From positions 7,316,001-7,380,000 of the forward strand of contig NZ_CP109499.1 in the NCBI RefSeq assembly GCF_036231965.1: a stretch of DNA of 64,000 nt, in the 5' to 3' direction. Below are positions 1-7,189 of the stretch, in pieces. The DNA is from Streptomyces sp. NBC_01428. Lineage in GTDB: Bacteria > Actinomycetota > Actinomycetes > Streptomycetales > Streptomycetaceae. A program made the translations under genes and the position numbers. The notes beneath the pieces are model-generated. The model worked only from the letters and a program-made list of their open reading frames with translations, did not search any database and was not told where the DNA came from. The first letter of the stretch is position 1; every line of letters starts with the position of its first letter.

Positions 1-1421
1 ACGCGCAGTACTGGAAGAAGTACGGCAAGCAGCTCGACGACCTGGGCTCCTGGTACGGCCCGACGTCCCTGGAGCTGTCGGTGCCCGCCTACATGAAGGG
101 CATCGACTCCCTGGAGGACCTCAAGGGCAAGTCCGGCACCTTCGGCGGCAAGATCACCGGCATCGAGTCCAGCGCCGGAATGATGGGCCTGCTCAAGACC
201 AAGGTCCTCAAGGCGTACGGCCTCGACAAGGAGTACAAGGTCGTCGACAGCTCCACGCCGGCGATGCTGGCCGAGCTGAAGCGCGACTACGCCGCGAAGA
301 AGCCGATCGTCGCCACCCTCTGGTCGCCGCACTGGGCCTACAGCGACTACAAGCTGAAGAAGCTCAAGGACCCGAAGGGCGCCTGGGGCAAGGGCGACGG
401 CGTGCACACGCTGTCCCGCAAGGGCTTCGCCAAGGACAACCCGGTCGTCGGCCAGTGGCTGAAGAACTTCAAGATGACCGAGAAGCAGCTCACCGACCTC
501 GAGGCCGAGATCAACAAGGTCGGCAAGGGCAAGCAGCAGGACGCCGTACGCGCCTGGCTGAAGAAGAACCCCGGCGTCGTCGACAAGCTGGCCCCGGTCA
601 AGAACGCTTCCGCCGCGGCCCCGGCCGAGGCCAAGCGCGCCGTGGACGTCGCCTGGTTCCCCTGGGACGAGGACGTCGCCGTCACCTACCTCTGGAAGAA
701 CGTGCTGGCCCGTCGCGGCTACACGCTCAACCTCAAGCAGATGGACGTCGGCCCCGTGTACACCGGCCTGGCCTCCGGCGACCTCGACCTCAACTTCGAC
801 GCCTGGCTGCCGTACGCCCAGTCCAACTACTGGAACCAGCACAAGAACGACCTCAAGGACCTCGGCACCTGGTACAAGCCGACCTCCCTGGAGATCGCGG
901 TGCCCTCGTACGTGAAGGACGTCAAGTCCCTCGCCGACCTCAAGGGCAAGTCGAAGACCTTCGGCGGGAAGATCATCGGGATCGAGCCGGGCACCGGTGA
1001 GATGAACCTCCTGAAGAAGAAGGTCCTTCCGGGCTACGGCCTCGACAAGGAGTACAAGGTCGTCGACGGCTCGACGCCCGCGATGCTCGCCGAGCTGAAG
1101 CGCGCGTACGCCAAGAAGGAGCCGATCGCGGTCGTGCTGTGGTCGCCGCACTGGGCCTACAGCGAGTACAAGCTCACCAAGCTCGCCGACGACAAGAAGC
1201 TGTTCGGCGAGGGCAACACGATCCGCACCATCTCCAGCAAGAAGTTCCCGGGCCAGTACCCGAAGCTCACCGAGTGGATCAAGAACTTCAGGATGAGCGA
1301 GGCCGAACTCGGCAGCCTGGAGAGCGAGATCAAGCAGCGCGGCCAGGGGCACGAGGAGGACGCCGTGTCCGCCTGGCTCAAGGAGCACCCGGACATGGTG
1401 CAGCGGATGACTCCGCAGTAG
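1..1421 (+). CDS. Glycine betaine/choline-type ABC transporter substrate-binding protein, tandem OpuAC domains (5' end missing)
   Basis: The reading frame is open to the left edge, so the true start, signal peptide and lipobox lie outside the window; 472 residues are visible. The protein has two OpuAC (ProX-like) ligand-binding domains in tandem. The first is truncated and ends near visible residue 200; the second follows a short Ala/Pro linker. Both repeat the blocks GLDKEYKVVD, STPAMLAELKR and LWSPHWAYS almost word for word, and the second also shows the aromatic substrate-cage region DLNFDAWLPYAQ. Family members capture glycine betaine, proline betaine or choline outside the membrane for osmoprotection. 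Two fused binding domains on one chain suggest a recent internal duplication. The permease and ATPase are expected upstream. The exact ligand cannot be read from the sequence. Confidence 0.9.
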   Translation, partial: AQYWKKYGKQLDDLGSWYGPTSLELSVPAYMKGIDSLEDLKGKSGTFGGKITGIESSAGMMGLLKTKVLKAYGLDKEYKVVDSSTPAMLAELKRDYAAKKPIVATLWSPHWAYSDYKLKKLKDPKGAWGKGDGVHTLSRKGFAKDNPVVGQWLKNFKMTEKQLTDLEAEINKVGKGKQQDAVRAWLKKNPGVVDKLAPVKNASAAAPAEAKRAVDVAWFPWDEDVAVTYLWKNVLARRGYTLNLKQMDVGPVYTGLASGDLDLNFDAWLPYAQSNYWNQHKNDLKDLGTWYKPTSLEIAVPSYVKDVKSLADLKGKSKTFGGKIIGIEPGTGEMNLLKKKVLPGYGLDKEYKVVDGSTPAMLAELKRAYAKKEPIAVVLWSPHWAYSEYKLTKLADDKKLFGEGNTIRTISSKKFPGQYPKLTEWIKNFRMSEAELGSLESEIKQRGQGHEEDAVSAWLKEHPDMVQRMTPQ

Positions 1422-1463
1422 TCGCCGAGCGGTTCACCCCCAAGGGTGGTGGACGGTTCACTC

Positions 1464-1521
1464 CGAGGGGTGGTCCTCGTCGTACGGGTCCTTTGACCCG
1501 TGGGGCGGGGGCCACCCCTCG
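1464..1521. terminator. Nested inverted repeat downstream of the betaine-binding gene
   Basis: An outer perfect 10-bp stem (1464-1473 with 1512-1521) encloses a perfect 7-bp hairpin (1484-1490 with 1495-1501, loop CTTT). It begins 43 bp after the stop codon, which suits a transcription terminator. There is no long T-run, which is usual for Streptomyces. Confidence 0.6.
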
Positions 1522-1786
1522 TCGTGGTCCCGTCGCCCGTCTCCGCCCGTCCGGGCCGCCGCGGGTCCGCACGTGCGGACGACACGGCCCGTGATGCCGT
1601 ACTGACGTACGGGAGGGATCCGGACAACCGCGCCGGCGACGGACGACCCCGTGATCTCCGGCGAACTCCCGGCCCACGGCCGCCGGTCACGGTCCTGCGG
1701 ACCCGGCACGCCTTCCGCTCCGGTGCCGCGCCCCGAGGGGCGGGCGGGCGCTCGTTCTGGCGCGAACTGTAACCCTCACACTCCCT

Positions 1787-1806
1787 CGATGTGACAGCGA
1801 TGTGAC
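1787..1806. promoter_or_regulatory. Direct repeat CGATGTGAC upstream of the XRE-cupin gene
   Basis: CGATGTGAC occurs at 1787-1795 and again at 1798-1806. The copies start 11 bp apart, about one helical turn, and lie 115 bp before the XRE-cupin start. This could be an operator or activator site; no protein is assigned. The rest of the 499-bp gap 1422-1920 holds the nested terminator and no convincing gene. Confidence 0.35.
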
Positions 1807-1920
1807 GGGTCCATGAAACGGTTTGCCGAACATGCGTAGGGTGCAGACAACTCATCAGAAGGAGCGGGCCGGAAACCGGGCGGTTCGCGGACCGACGAGA
1901 CGAGGGAGGGAGCCGGAGCG

Positions 1921-2502
1921 ATGGGCGACCACAAAGAACAACCGCTTCGCGTGGGCGCGGCCGTGCGCCGAAGGCGCCGGGCGCTGCGACTCACCCTCGC
2001 CGTCGTGGCCGAACGCAGTGGCCTGTCGGTTCCCTTCCTCAGCCAGGTGGAGAACGAGCGGGCGCGGCCCAGCAGAAGCTCCCTGGAGAGAGTCGCCGGA
2101 GCCCTCGACACCTCCGCCGCCGAACTGCTCGCCGCGGCCGACCCGGCGTGCAGCGTCGACGTCGTGCGCGCCGACGCGGGCGCCGAGTTCACTCCCGAGG
2201 CCCACGTGCGCCCCCTGGTGCGCGGTCACCACCAGCTGCACGCCACCGAGTTCACCGGCGACCACGACGAGGGACGCGAACTCCAGCACCGCAACGACAA
2301 GTTGATGTACGTGTGCGACGGCGCGGTCGAGGTCGAGGCCGAGGGCCGCGCGCATCGCCTGGGACGCGGCGACACGCTCTATCTGACGGGCGGGGTCCGG
2401 CACCGGTGGCGCGCCACCGTGCCGGACACCCGTGTCATCGTCGTGGAGGTCGCCGACCACATCGACGCGGTGGAGGACCGGCACCGCTTCGGCAGGCGCT
2501 GA
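1921..2502 (+). CDS. XRE-family transcriptional regulator with C-terminal cupin domain
   Basis: This 193-residue protein has a Cro/C1-type helix-turn-helix at about residues 13-67 (LTLAVVAERSGLSVPFLSQ, then a conserved VENERARPS stretch) and a single cupin barrel at about 115-185 (LMYVCDGAVEV, GDTLYLTGGVRHRW). In this architecture the HTH binds operators and the cupin senses a small molecule. The ATG start follows a GAGGGAG purine stretch. The next gene begins 3 bp after the stop codon, so the two are probably co-transcribed and the regulator may control it. The ligand is unknown. Confidence 0.88.
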   Translation: MGDHKEQPLRVGAAVRRRRRALRLTLAVVAERSGLSVPFLSQVENERARPSRSSLERVAGALDTSAAELLAAADPACSVDVVRADAGAEFTPEAHVRPLVRGHHQLHATEFTGDHDEGRELQHRNDKLMYVCDGAVEVEAEGRAHRLGRGDTLYLTGGVRHRWRATVPDTRVIVVEVADHIDAVEDRHRFGRR

Positions 2503-2505
2503 CCG

Positions 2506-3282
2506 GTGGCGCCGGACACGACGGGCGACGACCCGACGGCGGGGGAGAGGCGGCCTAAGGGCCCGCGCGTGGTGTCGCTCGTGCCCTCGCTCACCGAGGC
2601 CGTCGCGGTGACCCTGCCCGGCGCCCTCGTGGCCGCCACCGACTGGTGCACCCACCCCGCGGGCCTCGACGTGCGACGCGTCGGCGGCACCAAGAACCCC
2701 GACGTCGACGCCGTCCTGCGGCTCGCGCCCGACCTCGTCCTCGCCAACGAGGAGGAGAACCGCGAGCCCGACCTGACCGCCCTGCGCCAGGCCGGAGTCG
2801 AGGTCCTGGTCACCGAGGTACGGGACGTGCCCGGCGCCCTGCGCGAACTCGACCGGGTGCTCCGGGCCTGCGGTGCGCGCGGCCGCCCCCGGTGGCTGGA
2901 CGAGGCCGAGGCCGCGTGGGCCGGGCCGCCCGCGCCGGAACGCCGCCGCAGCGCGGTCGTGCCCGTCTGGCGGCGGCCCTGGATGGTGCTCGGCCGCGAC
3001 ACGTTCGCCGGTGACGTGCTCGCGCGGCTCGGCGTCGACAACCTCTACGCCGGCCACGCGGACCGCTACCCGCGCATCCCGCTCGCCGAACTGACCGCCG
3101 CGTCCCCCGACCTGGCCGTCCTGCCCGACGAGCCGTACCGCTTCACCCCCGACGACGGCCCCGAGTCCTTCCCGGACATCCCCTGCGCCCTGGTCGACGG
3201 CCGGATGCTGACCTGGTACGGGCCCTCGATGGCCGAGGCACCGGGAAGGCTCAGCGCGGCGCTGCGAGCAGCCGGCCGCTGA
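2506..3282 (+). CDS. Helical-backbone metal receptor / BtuF-like cobalamin-binding protein, apparently cytosolic
   Basis: The 258-residue product matches the helical-backbone metal-receptor fold used by periplasmic binding proteins for vitamin B12 and siderophores: RVVSLVPSLTEAV near residue 20, DWCTHPAG near 47, and GGTKNPDVDAV followed by LAPDLVLANEEENR. It has no signal peptide, lipobox or membrane segment, and no permease or ATPase is adjacent. That points to a cytosolic relative rather than a classical transport receptor. The GTG start is 3 bp from the regulator stop. The 3' end overlaps the convergent transporter gene by 32 bp. The ligand is not determined. Confidence 0.78.
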   Translation: MAPDTTGDDPTAGERRPKGPRVVSLVPSLTEAVAVTLPGALVAATDWCTHPAGLDVRRVGGTKNPDVDAVLRLAPDLVLANEEENREPDLTALRQAGVEVLVTEVRDVPGALRELDRVLRACGARGRPRWLDEAEAAWAGPPAPERRRSAVVPVWRRPWMVLGRDTFAGDVLARLGVDNLYAGHADRYPRIPLAELTAASPDLAVLPDEPYRFTPDDGPESFPDIPCALVDGRMLTWYGPSMAEAPGRLSAALRAAGR

Positions 3283-4402
3283 TCAGGCCCCGGGCGGTGC
3301 CGACGGCGGCCACCGACCAGGCCGCCACCAGCAGGGCGTAGAGCGCGACCGCGAGGATGTCGAAAGCGGCCAGCCCGGTGTGGCGGGCCAGGCTCTCCGC
3401 ACCGGTCGCGCAGGTGCCGAGCGGGAAGGTGAACGCCCACCAGGTCATCGCGAAACCCATGCCCCGGCGGCGGGCCCGGACGACGAGGGCGACAGCCAGC
3501 GCGAGCCACAGCAGGGCGAACCCCATGACGGGGACTCCGTAGAGGACGGCGAAGAAGGCGAAACCGTGGACGTACGGGGCGGACAGCGCGCCCGGAGCGA
3601 CGTCGGCGAACTTGCCGGCCGCCGTCGTCGACTGGCCCAGCGGACCGAGCACCAGGAACAGCGTCGGGGTCAGCACGAGCGGCGGCGGACCCGAGGTGAC
3701 GAGCCGCGCGAACACCATCGGCAGCATCACCAGGACGGCCAGCAGGCTCAGCCCGAACAGCGCGACGCAGCCGAGGAGCAGCGTCTCCCGGGGCTGGCCG
3801 GCCGGCAGATGCGGCACCAGCAGCGGACCGAGGGCGGCCGACACCATCGGGGCGACGAGCGGCAACAGCCACACCGGGGACGCCTGCCCCGGCTCGATCC
3901 GGTGGTGGACGACCATGAGGTACGGGACGGCCACCGCGGCGGCGAGTCCGAGCGCGGTCCCGGCCGTGAACAGGACGGTGTCGACGGCGACCGCGGCCCC
4001 CGTTCCGATCCAGTCCGCGCCGACCACCAGGGTCCCGCCGCCGACGGCGAGCAGCGCCATCGCGAGACACCCGTAGAACGGGGCGGTCGCCGGGTCCAGG
4101 AGATGGGCGCGGGCCTGGTCGGGGTGGTACCTCCAGTGCGCGGCCCGGGCGACGAGCAGGGTCACCAGCATCATGAGCGACAGCGCCCACACCACGGCGC
4201 AGGCCGTACGCAGTCCCGGCACGTGGACCGGCAGTCCCGCGCCCGCCGTCGCCACGATCGCCGTGCCCATCACCGACGCGTACCAGTTCGGGCCGAGATG
4301 ACGGACCGCGGCGACGGCCCGGTCCCGTGTCGTGCGCGGGGACCGCGCGACACGGACGGCGGCCGCCGGGTCGGCGGAGAAGGGCTGGGCTGCGGTGACC
4401 AT
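3251..4402 (-). CDS. TDT (tellurite-resistance/dicarboxylate) family transporter, SLAC1/TehA-like
   Basis: A 383-residue integral membrane protein with about ten hydrophobic helices. It opens with the family motif LGPNWYASVMGTAIVATAGAG and carries FYGCLAMALLAVGGGTLV and GVPVMGFALLWLALAVALVV further on. TDT proteins pass anions such as C4-dicarboxylates, sulfite or tellurite. The chosen ATG at 4402 places the coding region just short of the divergent LysR gene. A longer frame reaching back into the LysR coding region is rejected because it lacks membrane character and would overlap. A LysR regulator facing a TDT gene is a common pairing, so LysR control of this transporter is likely. The substrate is unknown. 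Confidence 0.85.
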   Translation of the reverse strand: MVTAAQPFSADPAAAVRVARSPRTTRDRAVAAVRHLGPNWYASVMGTAIVATAGAGLPVHVPGLRTACAVVWALSLMMLVTLLVARAAHWRYHPDQARAHLLDPATAPFYGCLAMALLAVGGGTLVVGADWIGTGAAVAVDTVLFTAGTALGLAAAVAVPYLMVVHHRIEPGQASPVWLLPLVAPMVSAALGPLLVPHLPAGQPRETLLLGCVALFGLSLLAVLVMLPMVFARLVTSGPPPLVLTPTLFLVLGPLGQSTTAAGKFADVAPGALSAPYVHGFAFFAVLYGVPVMGFALLWLALAVALVVRARRRGMGFAMTWWAFTFPLGTCATGAESLARHTGLAAFDILAVALYALLVAAWSVAAVGTARGLISGRLLAAPR

Positions 4403-4459
4403 GACTCCACGGTCGCGCGTGCCCGGGCTCCCCACCAGGGAGCTTGCACCTATGAGGAC

Positions 4460-4474
4460 ATAAGCTGAGTTTAT
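4460..4474. promoter_or_regulatory. LysR-type operator (T-N11-A box) at the lysR start codon
   Basis: The sequence ATAAGCTGAGTTTAT is a near-perfect dyad with one mismatch and contains the LysR-box pattern T-N11-A at 4461-4473. It overlaps the first bases of the LysR gene and lies in the short divergent region before the TDT transporter. It fits autoregulation plus control of the transporter. Assignment is by pattern and position only. Confidence 0.55.
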
Positions 4475-5396
4475 GAGTAGCAGTGCTGAGGAACGGACCG
4501 GACCCGGGATCGCCCACCGGGTCCCCGATCTGGGCGCGCTGGAACTGCTGCTCGCGGTGGCGCGGCTCGGGAGCCTCGGACGTGCCGCGCGCGAGCTGGG
4601 GATCACGCAGCCGGCCGCGAGCAGCCGGATCCGCTCCATGGAACGTCAGCTCGGCGTGGCGCTCGTGGACCGCTCACCGCGCGGTTCCCGGCTCACCCAC
4701 GAGGGGGCCCTCGTCACGGACTGGGCGCGCCGGGTGGTCGACGCGGCCGAGGCGTTCGACGCCGGGGCGCAGGCCCTGCGGGACCGGCGGGACTCGCGGC
4801 TGCGGGTGGCCGCGAGCATGACGATCGCCGAGTACCTGCTGCCCGGCTGGCTGATCGCGCTGCGCGCGCAGCGGCCCGACACGGCGGTCTCGTTGCGGGC
4901 CGGGAACTCGGCCGCCGTCGCCGAGCGGCTCCTCGCCGGGGAGGCGGACCTCGGATTCGTCGAGGGCCTCTCCGTGCCGACCGGGCTCGACGCCACGGTC
5001 ATCGCCCGCGACCGGCTGATCGTGGTCACGGCACCCGGGCATCCCTGGGCGCGCCGCCGGGCTCCGCTCGCCGCGGCCGAGCTGGCGGACACGCCGCTGA
5101 TCCTCCGTGAGGAGGGGTCGGGGACGCGGCAGGTGCTCGACGCCGCGCTCGGGGGGCTCGCGCGTCCCCTCATCGAGCTGTCGTCGACCACCGCGGTGAA
5201 GGCGGCGGCCGTGAGCGGGGCGGGGCCCGCCGTGCTGAGTGAACTCGCCCTCGGGGAGGAGCTGTCGGGGCGGCGCCTCGTGAGCATTCCGCTCGCGGAT
5301 GTCCGGCTGGCGCGCGACCTCCGGGCCGTCTGGCCCACCGGCCACCGCCCCACGGGCCCGGCCCGCGACCTGCTGTCCCTGACCCGGGGCGCGTAG
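4473..5396 (+). CDS. LysR-family transcriptional regulator
   Basis: A 307-residue LysR protein. The winged helix-turn-helix covers about residues 20-80 (ELLLAVARLGSLGRAARELG, then the recognition segment TQPAASSRIRSMERQLG). The periplasmic-binding-like effector domain starts near residue 108 (LRVAASMTIAEYLLPGW). It is divergent from the TDT transporter, with a T-N11-A operator at its own start. The ATG at 4473 has only a weak GAGG upstream, and an earlier ATG at 4452 runs into a stop after three codons. The effector is unknown; anion or sulfur-oxyanion sensing is only an inference from the neighbour. Confidence 0.9.
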   Translation: MSSSAEERTGPGIAHRVPDLGALELLLAVARLGSLGRAARELGITQPAASSRIRSMERQLGVALVDRSPRGSRLTHEGALVTDWARRVVDAAEAFDAGAQALRDRRDSRLRVAASMTIAEYLLPGWLIALRAQRPDTAVSLRAGNSAAVAERLLAGEADLGFVEGLSVPTGLDATVIARDRLIVVTAPGHPWARRRAPLAAAELADTPLILREEGSGTRQVLDAALGGLARPLIELSSTTAVKAAAVSGAGPAVLSELALGEELSGRRLVSIPLADVRLARDLRAVWPTGHRPTGPARDLLSLTRGA

Positions 5397-5433
5397 GGCG
5401 TCTTTCGCCCCCGCCGCCCCTACCCGTCCCGTA

Positions 5434-5483
5434 CCCGGGGGCGCTGCCCCCGGACCCCCGCTCCTCAAACGCCGGAGGGGCTG
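5434..5483. repeat. Streptomyces-type dispersed intergenic repeat with hairpin
   Basis: A perfect 8-bp stem (5435-5442 with 5446-5453, loop GCT) is followed by a CTCCTCAAACGCCGGAGGGG-type segment. From memory this combination recurs in many Streptomyces intergenic regions. It sits between the convergent ends of the LysR and hydrolase genes and probably acts as a two-way terminator. Confidence 0.55.
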
Positions 5484-5535
5484 TCTCAGCCCGTCGGGGC
5501 GGAGGGGGCGAGGAACGTCCTTGGCCGACGTCCGG

Positions 5536-6216
5536 TCAGCCCGCCGCCGCGACCAGCCCCCGCATCACCCGCAGGTCCTCGCCCATCTCCGGATGCCACT
5601 GGACCCCCAGGACCCAACCCCGGCCGGGGAGTTCGATCGCCTCCACGGTGCCGTCCGCGGCGTACGCGGAGATCACCAGGTCCTCCCCGAGGCGGTCCAC
5701 CGCCTGGTGGTGGTGGGTCGGGACCTCGCAGGGTTCCGGTACGAGCCCGCCGTACAGCGTCCCCGCCACGGGCGTCACCTCGTGGTACCCGAAGACGCCG
5801 GGTTCCTTCACGTGCCCGTCGAGGTGCTGGACGAGTGTGCCGCCGAGGGCGACGTTCAGGAGCTGCTGGCCCCGGCAGATGCCCAGAAGCGGTGTGCCCG
5901 ACTCCAACGCGGCCCGGATCAGGGCGAGTTCCCAGGCGTCCCGCTCATGGGCGGGCGGGCCCGTCCGCGGGGAGCGCTCGGCGCCGTAGCGGGCGGGGTC
6001 GATGTCGGCGCCGCCCGCCACGACCAGCCCGTCGAGCCGGGCGACCGCCTCGGCGGCCAGCGCGGGATCGTCCGGCGGCAGCATCGCGGCGAGCCCGCCC
6101 GCCCCCTGGACGAGCCGCGGATAGCCGGCCGGAAGCAGCGCCGCCTCCAGGTGCCACACGCCCCAGCGCGCCCCGGTCTCCAGATACGTACTCACACCGA
6201 TCAGCGGCCTGCCCAC
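5536..6216 (-). CDS. Class I glutamine amidotransferase-like gamma-glutamyl hydrolase (PuuD-like)
   Basis: The 226-residue protein is a peptidase C26 / gamma-glutamyl-gamma-aminobutyrate hydrolase type enzyme. The nucleophile Cys114 lies in LLGICRGQQLLN, and the other triad residues His208 and Glu210 in GVQWHPE. PuuD-type enzymes release glutamate from a gamma-glutamylated amine product. The gene sits beside a FadR regulator and a GlnA4-like gamma-glutamyl amide synthetase, so it probably does the last step: removing the glutamyl group after the amine carbon has been oxidised. Its upstream region carries the same CAATGG-N9-ATACCTT element as the synthetase promoter. Confidence 0.88.
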   Translation of the reverse strand: MGRPLIGVSTYLETGARWGVWHLEAALLPAGYPRLVQGAGGLAAMLPPDDPALAAEAVARLDGLVVAGGADIDPARYGAERSPRTGPPAHERDAWELALIRAALESGTPLLGICRGQQLLNVALGGTLVQHLDGHVKEPGVFGYHEVTPVAGTLYGGLVPEPCEVPTHHHQAVDRLGEDLVISAYAADGTVEAIELPGRGWVLGVQWHPEMGEDLRVMRGLVAAAG

Positions 6217-6304
6217 GCGGTTCTCCCTCGGATCCGGGTCACCACGACGCCCGCGGAGCCGACCGGAGCCGGCCGAGGTCGACGGAAGCCGAGGCGACGG
6301 ACGT

Positions 6305-6326
6305 CAATGGAACGGTCTCATACCTT
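6305..6326. promoter_or_regulatory. Putative FadR-family operator, copy 1 (CAATGG-N9-ATACCTT)
   Basis: CAATGG at 6305-6310 and ATACCTT at 6320-6326 flank a 9-bp spacer, about 90 bp upstream of the gamma-glutamyl hydrolase start. The same two blocks with the same spacing recur at 7135-7156. The site is best explained as a shared operator for the FadR protein encoded between the two copies. Confidence 0.6.
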
Positions 6327-6374
6327 TTGCTGGCGGTGGAGGGAAACCCGCGGGTCCCTCGCGTCCCGGCGCGC

Positions 6375-7112
6375 TCACGTCAGGAACCCGCGCAGCAGCG
6401 CCGCCGTGCCCGCGCAGTGTTCGCGCATCATCTCCCGCGCCCCGTCCGCGTCCCCGTCGAGAACCGCCTCCACGAGGGCGGTGTGCTGGCGCTGGGAGTG
6501 CTCCAGGTTGCGGACGAGGAGCGGGATGCAGTCCAGGAGGTCGTTCACGGAGGCGCGCACGGCCGCGTAGCGGGCGGCGAGGGAGGGGGAGCCGCTCAGC
6601 TCGGCCAGCGTGAGGTGCAGCAGGGTGTCCGCGCGCCGGTAGTCGGCGAGCGGCGCGTCGGCGGTCCGGGCGAGCGCGGCGCGCAGCCGGTCCGCCTGCC
6701 CGATGCCGAGGCTGTGCGCCGCGCACAGACCGGCCGCTCCCACCTCCAGCACCTCGCGGAAGCGCAGGACGTCCTCGACGTCGACCGAGGCGACCCGGCG
6801 GCGCAGCTCGTGCTCGTCCGGAGCGTCCGCGCGCGCCAGCACGAACGTTCCGCCGTACCGCCCGCGCCGCGACTCCACCAGGCCCTGGTCCTGGAGCACC
6901 TTCAGGACCTCGCGCAGTGTGACCCGGCTGATCCCGAGCCGCTCCGCCAGCTCCCGCTCGGCGGGCAGCCGTTCACCGCCCGGCACCAGGCCCAGCCGCA
7001 CGATCTGGAGGATCTGCTCCAGCGCCTCCTCGAAACCGTTGCCTGCCCGCACCGGCCGCAGCACCGGCGTCAGCCGGTCCTCCGGCCCACGGCCGGCTTC
7101 CGCCCCTGTCAT
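6375..7112 (-). CDS. FadR/GntR-family transcriptional regulator of the gamma-glutamylation cluster (EpuRII-like)
   Basis: A 245-residue GntR protein of the FadR subfamily. The winged HTH is at about residues 20-90 (ERLPAERELAERLGISRVTL then REVLKVLQDQGLV), followed by an all-helical FCD effector domain (about 100-235) with VDVEDVLRFREVLEV and a metal-type pair in DTLLHLTLAELSG. The ATG at 7112 has an AGGGGG stretch in front and is preferred over an in-frame TTG at 7133. It lies between the hydrolase and synthetase genes, and both promoter regions carry the same candidate operator. From memory, the S. coelicolor gene at this place encodes a repressor of ethanolamine/polyamine genes, so autoregulated repression relieved by an amine is the likely mode. 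Confidence 0.88.
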   Translation of the reverse strand: MTGAEAGRGPEDRLTPVLRPVRAGNGFEEALEQILQIVRLGLVPGGERLPAERELAERLGISRVTLREVLKVLQDQGLVESRRGRYGGTFVLARADAPDEHELRRRVASVDVEDVLRFREVLEVGAAGLCAAHSLGIGQADRLRAALARTADAPLADYRRADTLLHLTLAELSGSPSLAARYAAVRASVNDLLDCIPLLVRNLEHSQRQHTALVEAVLDGDADGAREMMREHCAGTAALLRGFLT

Positions 7113-7134
7113 CCGGTCGCGCCCCCTTCCCAAG

Positions 7135-7156
7135 CAATGGTTCTCGGCAATACCTT
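7135..7156. promoter_or_regulatory. Putative FadR-family operator, copy 2 (CAATGG-N9-ATACCTT)
   Basis: CAATGG at 7135-7140 and ATACCTT at 7150-7156 match copy 1 in sequence and spacing. The site is in the divergent gap between the FadR gene and the GlnA4-like gene. It overlaps a direct repeat ATGG-Y-TCTCGG (7137-7147 and 7157-7167). Binding here could repress both directions. Confidence 0.6.
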
Positions 7157-7189
7157 ATGGCTCTCGGCTGACCCAAGGAGGATTTTCCG

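Noticed and set aside
3251..3282. Frameshift or misassembly at the overlapping 3' ends of the receptor and TDT genes
   Set aside because: Both frames are intact and end with normal stop codons. A 32-bp convergent overlap is unusual but plausible in compact regions.
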